Shown here: positions 17,412 to 25,844 of the stretch, one piece after another
Layout of the letters: the number at the start of each line of letters is the position of its first letter
Numbering within the stretch: the first letter of the stretch is position 1
Assembly: GCF_001642725.1 (NCBI RefSeq)
Contig: NZ_LSUQ01000012.1
Location: 1 to 58,168 of the forward strand
DNA from: Ferroacidibacillus organovorans
GTDB taxonomy: Bacteria > Bacillota > Bacilli > Alicyclobacillales > SLC66
Length of the DNA: 58,168 nucleotides
Direction of reading: 5' to 3'
The notes under the pieces: model-generated
Database searches by the model: none
Told to the model about the DNA's origin: nothing
What the model saw: the letters and a program-made list of their open reading frames with translations, nothing else
Program-made: the position numbers and the translations under genes

Positions 17412-18224
17412 TCACGATCGAACAAATTGGTTATGCGCCATTTGGACAACGCTATCGATTTGCACAGGGTCTGCGCGGATTTCCTGTGGATCTGCACAGA
17501 CAAAATGTCCTAGAAATTCTAGATTACCGTCTCCCCCCGTGATTGGAGAATAATCGAGGGCGAGCAAGCGCATGCCCACGCGCGCTGCACCTTCAATGAT
17601 TTCGTGGAGCACAGCCGCATGCACACTCGCCTCTCGGACAATGCCACCCTTACCGACGCGAGACGGACCCGCCTCGAACTGCGGTTTAATAAGTGAAACC
17701 AGGGACTCCCCTTTTCGCAAAATCTCGCACAATTTTGGCATGAGCGTCACAATTGAAATAAAAGATACATCCATCACCGCAAAGGTGGGATGCGGTTCAA
17801 ACCGCGTCACATCTGCATAGCGAAAATTGGTTCGCTCCATGACAACCACACGTGGGTCCTGGCGAATTTTCCACGCTAATTGACCGTAGCCCACATCGAC
17901 GGCGTACACACAGTTTGCGCCGTGTTGCAAAGCACAATCAGTAAATCCGCCGGTTGATGCACCTACATCGAGAACCGTTTGATCTTTTACATCCACGTCA
18001 AAGACGTTGAGCGCCTTTTCAAGTTTTAGTCCACCTCGGCTAACGTAGCGAGGGACTTCACCTTTTATGGAGAGATCTTGATTAAGTGGTAGTTTAGTTC
18101 CGGGTTTGTCCACGCGCTCCGTCTTTTGATAGACGAGACCTGCCATGATCAATCTGCGCGCTTTTTCACGCGTCTCGGCCAATCCAGCGCGAACAAGTAA
18201 CACATCGGCACGTTCTTTTTCCAT
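17412..18224 (-). CDS. tlyA: TlyA family rRNA (cytidine-2'-O)-methyltransferase
   Basis: 270 residues. An S4 RNA-binding domain at the N-terminus (RADVLLVRAGLAETREKARRLIMAG) is followed by an FtsJ-like methyltransferase fold with the SAM motif LDVGASTGGFTDCAL, the YAVDVGYGQL segment and VMDVSFISI. TlyA methylates 16S and 23S rRNA; older annotations call it hemolysin A (YqxC). Its start overlaps the dxs stop by one base (TAATG), so translation is coupled. Confidence 0.95.
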   Translation of the reverse strand: MEKERADVLLVRAGLAETREKARRLIMAGLVYQKTERVDKPGTKLPLNQDLSIKGEVPRYVSRGGLKLEKALNVFDVDVKDQTVLDVGASTGGFTDCALQHGANCVYAVDVGYGQLAWKIRQDPRVVVMERTNFRYADVTRFEPHPTFAVMDVSFISIVTLMPKLCEILRKGESLVSLIKPQFEAGPSRVGKGGIVREASVHAAVLHEIIEGAARVGMRLLALDYSPITGGDGNLEFLGHFVCADPQEIRADPVQIDSVVQMAHNQFVRS

Positions 18225-20134
18225 TATTTTTTCACGAGACGCGGCGAAATGTTGCGCTTTTCGACACGCGTCTGCGCCTCACTCAGCGGTCGATGAAGCA
18301 AAGTCTCTGCCTCGCGGGCAACATGATCTGCCGTCAAGCCAACGTGGTGAAGGAGTTCTTCACGCGAGCCGTGTTCCACAAAATGATCCGCGATACCAAT
18401 CGGATGTACCCGCACCGACAGGTCGTGCGTCGCGTAGAATTCGAGAATGGCACCGCCCACACCGCCTGCCGCACTCGCCTCTTCGAGCGTCACGATCGGC
18501 ATGTCAGAGTGTGCCAGGCGCAAAAGCATCGCTTCATCGAGCGGCTTTACAAAACGCAAATTGATCACGAGCGCAGAGATTCCACGCTGATTGAGCATAA
18601 GCGCTGCGTTCTCGGCTACCGCAACCATCGGTCCGAGCGCCAGCAGGGCTACATCAGACCCTTCGCGTACAATTTCTGACACGCCGATTGGCAGTCGCAT
18701 AAACGGTTGGTCAAGCGCGACACCGCGACCGTCTTCGCGCGGGTAGCGAACCGCCACTGGCCCCTGAAGTGTCAGCGACGTAAACAGCATGTGTCGAAGC
18801 TCACCCTCATCTTTTGGCATCATAATCGTCATGTTAGGCACTGTGCGAAGAAACGCCACGTCAAAGACGCCCTGGTGCGTTTCACCGTCAGGACCTACCA
18901 ACCCTGCCCGATCAATCGCAAAGACGACAGGCAAATTTTGAATGCAGATGTCGTGAATGACCTGATCGTAGGCACGCTGTAAAAATGTGCTGTAGACGGC
19001 GAAAACAGGTCTCATACCCGCCGTGGAAAGCCCAGCGCAAAACGTTGCCGCGTGTTGCTCTGCGATGCCGACATCAAAGCAGCGCTCTGGAAATTCTGCC
19101 GCAAAGCGATTCAGCCCCGTTCCGCTCGGCATGGCAGCTGTGATCGCGACGATCCGTTCGTCCGTGCGTGCAAGTTCAGTCAGCGCATCCGCGAAGACTT
19201 GCGTGTAACTCGGCGTTGCTTTTTTCGGTTTTGTCACCGCACCGCCTACACTGTGAAGTTTGTCGGGCGCTGTTTCTGCAGAAGGATACCCTTTTCCCTT
19301 TTGCGTGACCACGTGAATCAGCACAGGACTTGTGAGTTCCTTCGCCTGTTCAAGAATAGAGAGCACGGATGACAGATCGTGACCGTTGATAGGGCCAAAG
19401 TATTTAAAGCCGAACTCTTCGAACAGCGCGCCTTGCACCATGAAATACTTAAGACTGTCTTTTGCGCGTTCTGCGGCGCCTGCCAGTTTATGGCCAATCG
19501 CGGGAATTTTTTTAAGTAGTGTCTCAATCTCACTCTTCATGCGACCATAGTGTGGGTCCGTGCGCAGTTTCGTCAAATACTGCGACACCGCACCGACATT
19601 TGGCGCGATCGACATCTCATTGTCGTTAAGAATGACAATGAGCCTCTTTTTGAGATCTCCTGCATGGTTCAACGCTTCAAACGCCATACCACCTGTCATC
19701 GCGCCATCGCCGATGACCGCTACGACGTGGTGATTCTCACCACGCAAATCGCGAGCCACCGCCATCCCAAGCGCGGCCGAGATCGACGTGCTCGCGTGAC
19801 CGACGCCAAAAAAATCGTGCGGACTCTCATTGCGCTTTGGAAACCCCGCCATGCCGCCGTATTGTCTCAGTGTGGGAAACTGCGCCTGTCTTCCAGTGAG
19901 TACTTTATGCGCATACGCTTGGTGCCCTACATCCCACAAGATGCGGTCACGCGGTGAATCAAATACATAGTGCAGCGCTACAGTAAGCTCCACGACACCG
20001 AGATTCGATCCAAAATGACCGCCGACTGCCATGATTTGTTCAATGAGAAATTGTCGGGTTTCAGCGACGAGTTGCTGGAGTTCGTCACGTGATAATGTTT
20101 TTACGTCCGAAGGATCCTTTATGATTTCAAGCAT
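18224..20134 (-). CDS. dxs: 1-deoxy-D-xylulose-5-phosphate synthase
   Basis: 636 residues from ATG at 20134, where the sequence MLEIIKDPSDVKTLSRDELQQL matches the family N-terminus when trimmed of the extra 21 codons of the longer frame. Thiamine-diphosphate enzyme of the MEP isoprenoid pathway, joining pyruvate and glyceraldehyde-3-phosphate. Motifs: GGHFGSNLGVVELTVALH, GVGHASTSISAALG, the ThDP motif GDGAMTGGMAFEALN ending in NDNEMSI, and the transketolase half with DRAGLVGPDGETHQG. ispA lies just upstream in the same direction, so a promoter (20242-20269) and hairpin separate linked isoprenoid genes. Ends coupled to tlyA. Confidence 0.97.
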   Translation of the reverse strand: MLEIIKDPSDVKTLSRDELQQLVAETRQFLIEQIMAVGGHFGSNLGVVELTVALHYVFDSPRDRILWDVGHQAYAHKVLTGRQAQFPTLRQYGGMAGFPKRNESPHDFFGVGHASTSISAALGMAVARDLRGENHHVVAVIGDGAMTGGMAFEALNHAGDLKKRLIVILNDNEMSIAPNVGAVSQYLTKLRTDPHYGRMKSEIETLLKKIPAIGHKLAGAAERAKDSLKYFMVQGALFEEFGFKYFGPINGHDLSSVLSILEQAKELTSPVLIHVVTQKGKGYPSAETAPDKLHSVGGAVTKPKKATPSYTQVFADALTELARTDERIVAITAAMPSGTGLNRFAAEFPERCFDVGIAEQHAATFCAGLSTAGMRPVFAVYSTFLQRAYDQVIHDICIQNLPVVFAIDRAGLVGPDGETHQGVFDVAFLRTVPNMTIMMPKDEGELRHMLFTSLTLQGPVAVRYPREDGRGVALDQPFMRLPIGVSEIVREGSDVALLALGPMVAVAENAALMLNQRGISALVINLRFVKPLDEAMLLRLAHSDMPIVTLEEASAAGGVGGAILEFYATHDLSVRVHPIGIADHFVEHGSREELLHHVGLTADHVAREAETLLHRPLSEAQTRVEKRNISPRLVKK

Positions 20135-20241
20135 CCGGCAGCGCCGTCCTTTCAGTTGTACAACAAAGTGCATATCATCGCAGTTAAAAGCATTCATCTT
20201 CGAGAAATTGTACGCGCTAAAAACATAAACTTACGAATAAA

Positions 20242-20269
20242 AGTATAGCACAGGCAAGGGTCGACGCAA
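20242..20269 (-). promoter_or_regulatory. Sigma-A type promoter of dxs
   Basis: Minus-strand TTGCGT (20269-20264) and TATACT (20247-20242) are spaced by 16 bases, with an extended TGC before the -10. Predicted start near 20236, about 100 bases ahead of the dxs ATG. Confidence 0.5.
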
Positions 20270-20276
20270 CCCTTGC
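20254..20276 (-). terminator. Hairpin after ispA, overlapping the dxs promoter
   Basis: GCAAGGGT (minus, 20276-20269) pairs perfectly with ACCCTTGC (20261-20254) around a seven-base loop, 20 bases after the ispA stop. No T tract follows directly, so it may be a weak terminator or an RNA-stabilising structure. Confidence 0.4.
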
Positions 20277-20295
20277 GCGCGTGATGAAACTCCAC

Positions 20296-21186
20296 TTAAA
20301 AAACGCGCTCTGTTAAAAGGTATGCGAGATCAATCAGCGTGCTCGCCTCCAAGTCAAGGTTTGGTTCCTGAATCGCATTGACCGCTCGCTGTGTGAGTTC
20401 CTTTACACGGTCTCGCGCACCAGCAAGGCCATAGCGCGCTGGGTATGTAGCCTTTTGCAGCGCGAGATCGGCACCAGTCTGTTTTCCTAGAAGCAAGACG
20501 TCCCCCGTGACATCCAAAATGTCATCCTGAATTTGAAACGCCAGCCCGATCGACTCCGCATAAATCGTAAGGGCGCATAACGTCTCCTGATTGACTTCGG
20601 CTGCGAGCGCGCCCATGCGCACAGACGCGCGCAAAAGGGCGCCTGTTTTTTTCGCGTGAATCTCCACAAGCTGTTCATCCGTAATACGCTTTCCCTCTGC
20701 CAAGAGGTCAAGCATTTGGCCCGCCACCATACCGCGCGCCCCGCTCGCCTGGGAAAGCTCACGTACGAGAAACAAACGCGTCTGCGCGTCAACCTCGGTG
20801 AGCAAGATGGTTTCAAATGCGAGCGTAAGTAGCGCGTCCCCCGCAAGAATGGCGGTCGCCTCATCAAATTGTTTATGGTTTGTCAGTTTACCGCGACGAT
20901 AGTCATCATTATCCATTGCCGGCAAATCATCGTGTATGAGTGAATAGGTGTGGATCATCTCAACTGCGCAGGCAGTTGGCAGTACACGATCGATAGGCAG
21001 CCCGCACGCGCGCGCCGTCATGAGAAGCAGTGTGGGTCGGAGTCGTTTTCCGCCGCCAAGCAAACTATACGTCATGGCATCAAGCAAACGCGCGGCGCTC
21101 AAACTCCGCTCAGGGAGAAACGAGAGAAGCGATTTCTCAATGACATCACGCATCTGGCTCCATTGCTGCTCCACCGTCTGAATCAA
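20296..21186 (-). CDS. ispA: Farnesyl/geranyl diphosphate synthase (polyprenyl synthetase)
   Basis: 296 residues, TTG start overlapping the xseB stop by four bases with GGAGGAG upstream. The first aspartate-rich motif DDLPAMD is at 86-92 and the second is in FQIQDDILDVTGD; LGGGKRLRP carries the conserved arginine. It condenses isopentenyl diphosphate with allylic diphosphates to make farnesyl diphosphate. Residues before the first motif (YSLIHDD) fit a C15 product, though chain length is only inferred. Order xseA-xseB-ispA-dxs is the classic one. Confidence 0.95.
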   Translation of the reverse strand: MIQTVEQQWSQMRDVIEKSLLSFLPERSLSAARLLDAMTYSLLGGGKRLRPTLLLMTARACGLPIDRVLPTACAVEMIHTYSLIHDDLPAMDNDDYRRGKLTNHKQFDEATAILAGDALLTLAFETILLTEVDAQTRLFLVRELSQASGARGMVAGQMLDLLAEGKRITDEQLVEIHAKKTGALLRASVRMGALAAEVNQETLCALTIYAESIGLAFQIQDDILDVTGDVLLLGKQTGADLALQKATYPARYGLAGARDRVKELTQRAVNAIQEPNLDLEASTLIDLAYLLTERVF

Positions 21187-21467
21187 CCCTTGATCTCCTC
21201 CACCAAAAACGCAGTGCGTAAAAGTTCCCCTTTTGAAGATGTGACCTGCTCAACGCGCTGTTCTGCATTCTGCAGACGCGCTCGGCAAATTCCGACCAAT
21301 TGCATTCCCTCCTGATAGGTTGAAAGAGCCGCATCCAGTGACAATTCGCCACTCTCAAGCATTCTCACAACCTCTTCAAGTCGCGCCAGCGCCGACTCAA
21401 AGGGCACCTGTTGTTCATCAAGAGACGAAGATGTCGCTTGATCAGCGTCGTTCTCCTGTTGCTTCAT
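21183..21467 (-). CDS. xseB: Exodeoxyribonuclease VII small subunit
   Basis: 94 residues from ATG at 21467 with GGGGGG upstream; the frame runs on to 21506 without a site. The family core PFESALARLEEVVRMLESGELSLDAALSTYQEGMQLV is clear. It forms the small subunit of exonuclease VII, several copies per XseA. It overlaps the end of xseA by 26 bases and is coupled to ispA by a four-base overlap. Confidence 0.95.
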   Translation of the reverse strand: MKQQENDADQATSSSLDEQQVPFESALARLEEVVRMLESGELSLDAALSTYQEGMQLVGICRARLQNAEQRVEQVTSSKGELLRTAFLVEEIKG

Positions 21468-22806
21468 CGTCAAAAACCCCCCATACCTGGCAGTCCAGCG
21501 TGCCATCCATCATACGCAGTGTCACAGCATCCCCTGGTTGCACTTGCGCGATGGACGTAATCACCTGTTCATCCTTTTTTCTACTCTGAACAACCGCGTA
21601 CCCGCGATCGAGTACCGCCAACGGATTGAGCAATTCGAGATACGCATTTGCCCGCGTGATCCTTTGGTGCGCAGCCTCAAGAAACCTTTGCAGCGCTCGC
21701 TCATGGCGCTCTGTCAAGTGGTCAAGCGTTCGTCTCATTTGTGCGACGCGGTCAAACGGGGCACTTTTCGAAAGGCGAAGCTCCAGACCATCCAAGCGGC
21801 GGACAGCTCCCGAAATTCGACCTTTCACACCGCCGTCGAGTTGTCGCTCCAGATGATCAACACGCTGATGAAACCCGTCAAACGCGCGCAGCGGTTCTGC
21901 GAGGACTTGGCGTGAAGCCACCCGCTCAAATCGGGCGTACGCCTGTTTGATATGCAGGGTCACGGTAGATGTCATGCGCGTCTGCGCCTGTTCAAGGTGA
22001 TGAAGTAGCGCACCGCCATCCGGCGTCGCGAGTTCCGCCGCGCCAGTCGGCGTAGGCGCGCGCCGGTCGGCGACAAAATCGGCAAGCGTCACATCAGTCT
22101 CGTGACCGACCGCAGAAATGACCGGGATGCGCGATGACGCGATAGCGCGCACAACCAATTCTGAACTAAACGCAAACAGTTCCTCAAAGGAACCGCCGCC
22201 TCGCCCTACGATCATCACATCCGCAAGGTTGTGATCGGATATGAGCCGAATACCCTCCGCGATCTGTACAGATGCCTCCGCGCCTTGAACCGCCACCGGC
22301 ACGATCACGACTTCCGTGAGCGGAAAGCGTCTGCCAAGCGTTGTCAGCATATCGCGAACCGCCGCACCAGTCGGCGACGTGACGAGTGCGATGCGGGTAG
22401 GAAACGTCGGCAATGCGTGCTTGCGCGACGCTTCGAACAGACCTTCTGCCTGCAATTTTTCTTTTAACTGCTCATACGCGATATAAAGTGCGCCAACGCC
22501 GTCTGGCACAATTTCATCCGCATACATTTGATATTCGCCTGAACGTTCAAACACGTCGATAGAGCCCTTCACGACCACACTCATGCCATCGCGCAATTCG
22601 ACGCGCAAGGCGCGCGTACGACTGACAAACATGACCACTTTAACGCGCGATAGTGCATCTTTTAATGTAAAATAGAGATGCCCACTCTGCGGCTTACTAA
22701 AATTCGAAATCTCACCGCGCACAGATACGTTTTGCAAATCAGGCGTGCGCGTGAGGACGGTCTTCACGGTTTGCGTCAATTCAAAAACACTGAGGACACG
22801 TTCCAT
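21442..22806 (-). CDS. xseA: Exodeoxyribonuclease VII large subunit
   Basis: 454 residues. N-terminal OB fold with NVSVRGEISNFSKPQSGHLYFTLKD, then the catalytic core with ALVTSPTGAAVRDML, the VGRGGGSFEELFAF motif and AVGHETDVTLADFVADRRAPTPTGAAEL split over the active site. A coiled-coil region (about 270-390) follows. It digests single-stranded DNA to oligonucleotides with XseB. Starts 13 bases after folD and overlaps xseB by 26 bases. Confidence 0.97.
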   Translation of the reverse strand: MERVLSVFELTQTVKTVLTRTPDLQNVSVRGEISNFSKPQSGHLYFTLKDALSRVKVVMFVSRTRALRVELRDGMSVVVKGSIDVFERSGEYQMYADEIVPDGVGALYIAYEQLKEKLQAEGLFEASRKHALPTFPTRIALVTSPTGAAVRDMLTTLGRRFPLTEVVIVPVAVQGAEASVQIAEGIRLISDHNLADVMIVGRGGGSFEELFAFSSELVVRAIASSRIPVISAVGHETDVTLADFVADRRAPTPTGAAELATPDGGALLHHLEQAQTRMTSTVTLHIKQAYARFERVASRQVLAEPLRAFDGFHQRVDHLERQLDGGVKGRISGAVRRLDGLELRLSKSAPFDRVAQMRRTLDHLTERHERALQRFLEAAHQRITRANAYLELLNPLAVLDRGYAVVQSRKKDEQVITSIAQVQPGDAVTLRMMDGTLDCQVWGVFDDEATGERR

Positions 22807-22819
22807 GGAAAAAAACCCC

Positions 22820-23668
22820 TTACCCCTGCTGTTGCATCTGTGCCGCGCGCACCGTGTTTGACAACAGCATCGCGATGGTCATTGGACCCACGCCTTTTGG
22901 AACGGGCGTGATTTTTGAAGCGACAGATTCAACCGATGAAAAATCGACATCTCCACAAATTTTACCATCGACGCGATTGATACCTACATCGATGACGACA
23001 GCGCCTTTTTTTACATCATCGGCTGTTACAAACCGCGGGATTCCAACCGCCGCGACGAGCAGATCCGCCTGTCTCGTCCAATCGCGCATGTTTTTTGTTC
23101 GAGAGTGACAAATGGTCACGGTGGCGTTTGCCTGTAAAAGAAGATTGGCCATCGGTTTACCTACGATGTTTGAGCGCCCGATGACTACCGCATGCATTCC
23201 TGCAAGATCAATCTGCTCATAGCGTAGAAGCTCCATAACGCCAAGCGGTGTACAAGGCACCATGCGGTTCGTTCCAATCGAAAGTGCGCCAACATTCCGC
23301 TCATGAAAACCGTCCACATCTTTTTCAAACGCGACGCGCGCTACTACGCGTTGTTCGTTCATGTGCGCCGGGAGCGGCAATTGCACCAGAATGCCGTGTA
23401 CGAGCGGATCTTGATTCAACCGATCAAGCGTGTCAAGAATGACTTGCTCCTCTGTTTCCGCCGGAAAACGCATGATGTCAGACGCGATGCCAACACTCTG
23501 TGCGGCCTTCTCTTTCCCGCGGACATAGCTCGCGGATGCGGGATGATCCCCGATCAGTAGAACAACGAGGTGCGGCGTGACTCCCTCTTTTTTTAAGGCA
23601 TGTACCTTTTGCGCTGTCTCTTGACGGCTGATATCCGCCCAGTGAGCACCATCAATGATCGTTCCGAT
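22820..23668 (-). CDS. folD: FolD bifunctional methylene-THF dehydrogenase/cyclohydrolase, apparent AUC start
   Basis: Interconverts 5,10-methylene-THF and 10-formyl-THF for purine and one-carbon metabolism. Motifs: YVRGKEKA with the catalytic lysine, VHGILVQLPLP and the VVIGRSNIVGKPMANLLL nucleotide-binding segment, and GGVGPMT replaced here by KGVGPMTIAMLL. The only ordinary in-frame start is the ATG at 23473, which would delete about 65 residues including the catalytic lysine. The family N-terminus (GTIIDG) instead reads from an ATC at 23668, eight bases after a strong GGAGG, giving 282 residues, the normal FolD length. An in-frame TGA directly precedes that ATC. I therefore propose initiation at AUC; a sequence error or disabled start is the alternative. 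Confidence 0.9.
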   Translation of the reverse strand: MGTIIDGAHWADISRQETAQKVHALKKEGVTPHLVVLLIGDHPASASYVRGKEKAAQSVGIASDIMRFPAETEEQVILDTLDRLNQDPLVHGILVQLPLPAHMNEQRVVARVAFEKDVDGFHERNVGALSIGTNRMVPCTPLGVMELLRYEQIDLAGMHAVVIGRSNIVGKPMANLLLQANATVTICHSRTKNMRDWTRQADLLVAAVGIPRFVTADDVKKGAVVIDVGINRVDGKICGDVDFSSVESVASKITPVPKGVGPMTIAMLLSNTVRAAQMQQQG

Positions 23669-23691
23669 TCAAATCCCCTCCATACGGCTCA

Positions 23692-23717
23692 GGGGCGATC
23701 ACAACTGCGATCGCCCC
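23692..23717 (-). terminator. Hairpin between the ferredoxin-NADP reductase gene and folD
   Basis: GGGGCGATC (23717-23709, minus) pairs perfectly with GATCGCCCC (23700-23692) around an eight-base loop, six bases after the reductase stop. No T tract follows, and the structure ends 24 bases before the folD start. It could be a terminator or a leader structure acting on folD. Confidence 0.45.
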
Positions 23718-23722
23718 ATCAC

Positions 23723-24739
23723 TCAACCTTTGCGACTGCTGCTGTGCCCCGGATGCAGCTTTGAAGCTGGGTCAAGATAGATTTTTGCGTGATTGACAGC
23801 CGTTGGCGCTTCGCCAAATCCTGTCGCTATCAACTTGATCTTACCTGGATACGTCACGATATCCCCCGCTGCAAAAACGCCAGGAATGTTTGTCCCCATT
23901 CGAGTGTCCACAACGATCGCATTATCCTCAATCGTAAGGCCCCAATTGAGAATCGGGCCAAGCGATGCGGAGAAGCCCAAACTGCTCACAATCGCGTCAG
24001 CTTCAACCCGAATCGTTTCCTTGCTGCGATTCTCGACGAGCGTCACGTGCGACAGCCAATTCTCACCCTCAAGCGCTTGAACTTCATAGAACGTTTTTAC
24101 GTCGACGCCCGAAGCGTGAAGCGTCTTTACATTTTCTTCGTGCGCCCTAAACTGATCGCGGCGATGCACAAGAATAACCTGCTTTGCTACATGCTCGAGC
24201 ATCAATGCGAAATCAACCGCGCTATCTCCGCCACCGACGACCACGACGCGCTTACCTGTAAACTTTTTCATGTCATCAACATAATAATAAATACCTTTGC
24301 CTTCAAACGCTTTGGCATTAGAAACCGGAAGCGGCTTCGGGGTGAATGCGCCAATCCCACCTGTAATGATCACTGTTTTTGAATAGTGAACACCGCGATC
24401 CGTGGTTAACTCAAACACTTGGTCGTCACGTTTGACAAGTCCGGTCACTTTCTCACTCAAACAAAGGGTCGGGTGGTACTGTTTCGTTTGTTCAACAAGT
24501 TGATCAACCAAATCCATTGCCTTGACTTTGGGAAATCCGGCCACATCGTAAATGTACTTTTCCGGGTACAATTCTGAGAGTTGCCCTCCGAGTTGCGGGA
24601 GGCTATCGATAATCTTTGTACTCGCATCGCGAATGCCTGCGTAAAACGCAGTAAAAAGTCCAGTTGGGCCGCCGCCAATCACTGTGATATCATAGACTTT
24701 CGTATCAGTGCGATCCTTAACTTCCATCGGTGTTGACAT
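23723..24739 (-). CDS. Ferredoxin/flavodoxin--NADP+ reductase, thioredoxin-reductase-like (YumC type)
   Basis: 338 residues from ATG at 24739 with GGAGG nine bases upstream. Two dinucleotide folds: FAD motif VIGGGPTGLFTAFYAG near the N-terminus and NADPH motif VVGGGDSAVDFAL about 165. The C-terminal GDIVTYPGKIKLIATGFGEAPTAVNHA is typical. The CxxC pair of true thioredoxin reductases is absent, which places it in the YumC-type FNR group that passes electrons between NADPH and ferredoxin or flavodoxin. It has its own candidate promoter (24787-24814). Confidence 0.93.
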   Translation of the reverse strand: MSTPMEVKDRTDTKVYDITVIGGGPTGLFTAFYAGIRDASTKIIDSLPQLGGQLSELYPEKYIYDVAGFPKVKAMDLVDQLVEQTKQYHPTLCLSEKVTGLVKRDDQVFELTTDRGVHYSKTVIITGGIGAFTPKPLPVSNAKAFEGKGIYYYVDDMKKFTGKRVVVVGGGDSAVDFALMLEHVAKQVILVHRRDQFRAHEENVKTLHASGVDVKTFYEVQALEGENWLSHVTLVENRSKETIRVEADAIVSSLGFSASLGPILNWGLTIEDNAIVVDTRMGTNIPGVFAAGDIVTYPGKIKLIATGFGEAPTAVNHAKIYLDPASKLHPGHSSSRKG

Positions 24740-24786
24740 CTTCCGTCCCCTCCAGATCACGTAAAAATACGATCATGCACGCGAGT

Positions 24787-24814
24787 AGTATACTACAGGA
24801 TTCTACTGTGACGA
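24787..24814 (-). promoter_or_regulatory. Promoter of the ferredoxin-NADP reductase gene
   Basis: Minus-strand TCGTCA (24814-24809) and TATACT (24792-24787), 16 bases apart. The -10 lies in a 12-base palindrome GTAGTATACTAC (24785-24796). A direct repeat GTGTCAC occurs upstream at 24844-24850 and 24855-24861, with an 11-base period. Confidence 0.4.
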
Positions 24815-24857
24815 TATCTCGCGTCTTTGAACAAAAATCGCGAGTGTCACGCAGGTG

Positions 24858-25844
24858 TCACAAAGGATTCTGCCACGCCGCGAGTAACGCCACCCCGTAC
24901 GCATTGTCAGAAGCATAGAATGGATCGCACAGTTGAAGGTCAATCGCGCCGTGTCCGCTGTTCTGAACAAAAAACCGTTTTTGCAAGCGGTTTTTGATGC
25001 GTTGATTTGAAGCGACCCCACCCACGAGCAAGACGCGGCGTGTTCCTGTTTTTTCAACGGCGAAACGAATCATCTTTTCAAAGGTATTGGCAATCACGCG
25101 GAAAACAGATGCCGCAAGTTGTGCATCCGTTACGTTAGCGTTGCGCGCACGCTCAAGCGCCGCGAGTGGACCTGAAAAGCTTGGAGAACCTTGCTTTACC
25201 ACACTCGGCAATTCGAGCAGTGGAAGATCGTCCGGGTGCGCCTGCGCCAATACCTCAAGCTTTGCGCCCGCCGGAAATGGCAATCCGAGACTGACACCTA
25301 TGCGATCAACAAATTGCCCGACATGCAGATCAAGGCTAGAACCGAGTGTTTCGACACAAAAATCGCTTCCGTCAAACGAGACGTGAAGCAAATCGGTCGT
25401 ACCACCCGATGCGTGGATCGCGAGAAAGGGCTGAACCCCCCCATCACGCATCCACCCCACCGTCTTTACGCCGGCTGCCAAATGACCGGATTGATGGGAT
25501 GTTTTTAAGCATTCCACGCCAGCCCCTAGCGCCAGCGCCTCCGCCCCCAAACGTCCCGCGAGAAACACAGGCATATAAGAACCCGCGATTCTGCGCGGCG
25601 CGTCGCTACACGCGATGCCTGCGATCCATTTCCCCTCTAGGTGTTCCGAACAAGCTAAAAAAAAGGACGGCAGTCTCTGAACATGCTGAAACAGCGCCTC
25701 AGACTGGCGAAGACCGCGCGCGCCGTTTGGCACATCAAGGAGAAGGCGTTTCTCAAAAACGATGTCCCCGCTTGCCGATACAGCACAAAAAGAGGTCGTG
25801 TAATTGCTAGTGTCAAGACCGATAAAAATCGCGGCGTCCCTCAT
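24858..25844 (-). CDS. TsaD/Kae1-like (glycoprotease M22) paralogue
   Basis: 328 residues of the ASKHA/Kae1 fold: FIGLDTSNYTTSFCAV (phosphate 1), the metal-binding HxxxH as TSHQSGHLAAG, the ASGGTTDLLHV loop, and the C-terminal LLVGGVASNQRIKNRL. True TsaD makes the t6A modification with TsaB and TsaE; it has an HMxGH motif and lies elsewhere. This one has a shorter, variant sequence and sits between nusB and a ferredoxin reductase, as a TsaD paralogue does in some spore formers. Its substrate is unknown. The start overlaps the nusB stop by four bases (ATGA), so it belongs to the nusB unit. Confidence 0.78.
   Translation of the reverse strand: MRDAAIFIGLDTSNYTTSFCAVSASGDIVFEKRLLLDVPNGARGLRQSEALFQHVQRLPSFFLACSEHLEGKWIAGIACSDAPRRIAGSYMPVFLAGRLGAEALALGAGVECLKTSHQSGHLAAGVKTVGWMRDGGVQPFLAIHASGGTTDLLHVSFDGSDFCVETLGSSLDLHVGQFVDRIGVSLGLPFPAGAKLEVLAQAHPDDLPLLELPSVVKQGSPSFSGPLAALERARNANVTDAQLAASVFRVIANTFEKMIRFAVEKTGTRRVLLVGGVASNQRIKNRLQKRFFVQNSGHGAIDLQLCDPFYASDNAYGVALLAAWQNPL

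Noticed and set aside
23669-23671. Selenocysteine readthrough of the TGA before folD
   Set aside because: No reason for selenium in FolD, no SECIS-like hairpin after the TGA, and the family N-terminus begins after it.
23681-23683. ATG upstream of folD as its start
   Set aside because: It is in frame, but TGA follows after three codons (ATG GAG GGG ATT TGA), and the GGAGGGG is part of the ribosome site for the ATC.
23789-24382. Plus-strand open frame of 197 codons
   Set aside because: Antisense to the ferredoxin-NADP reductase gene, no ribosome site.
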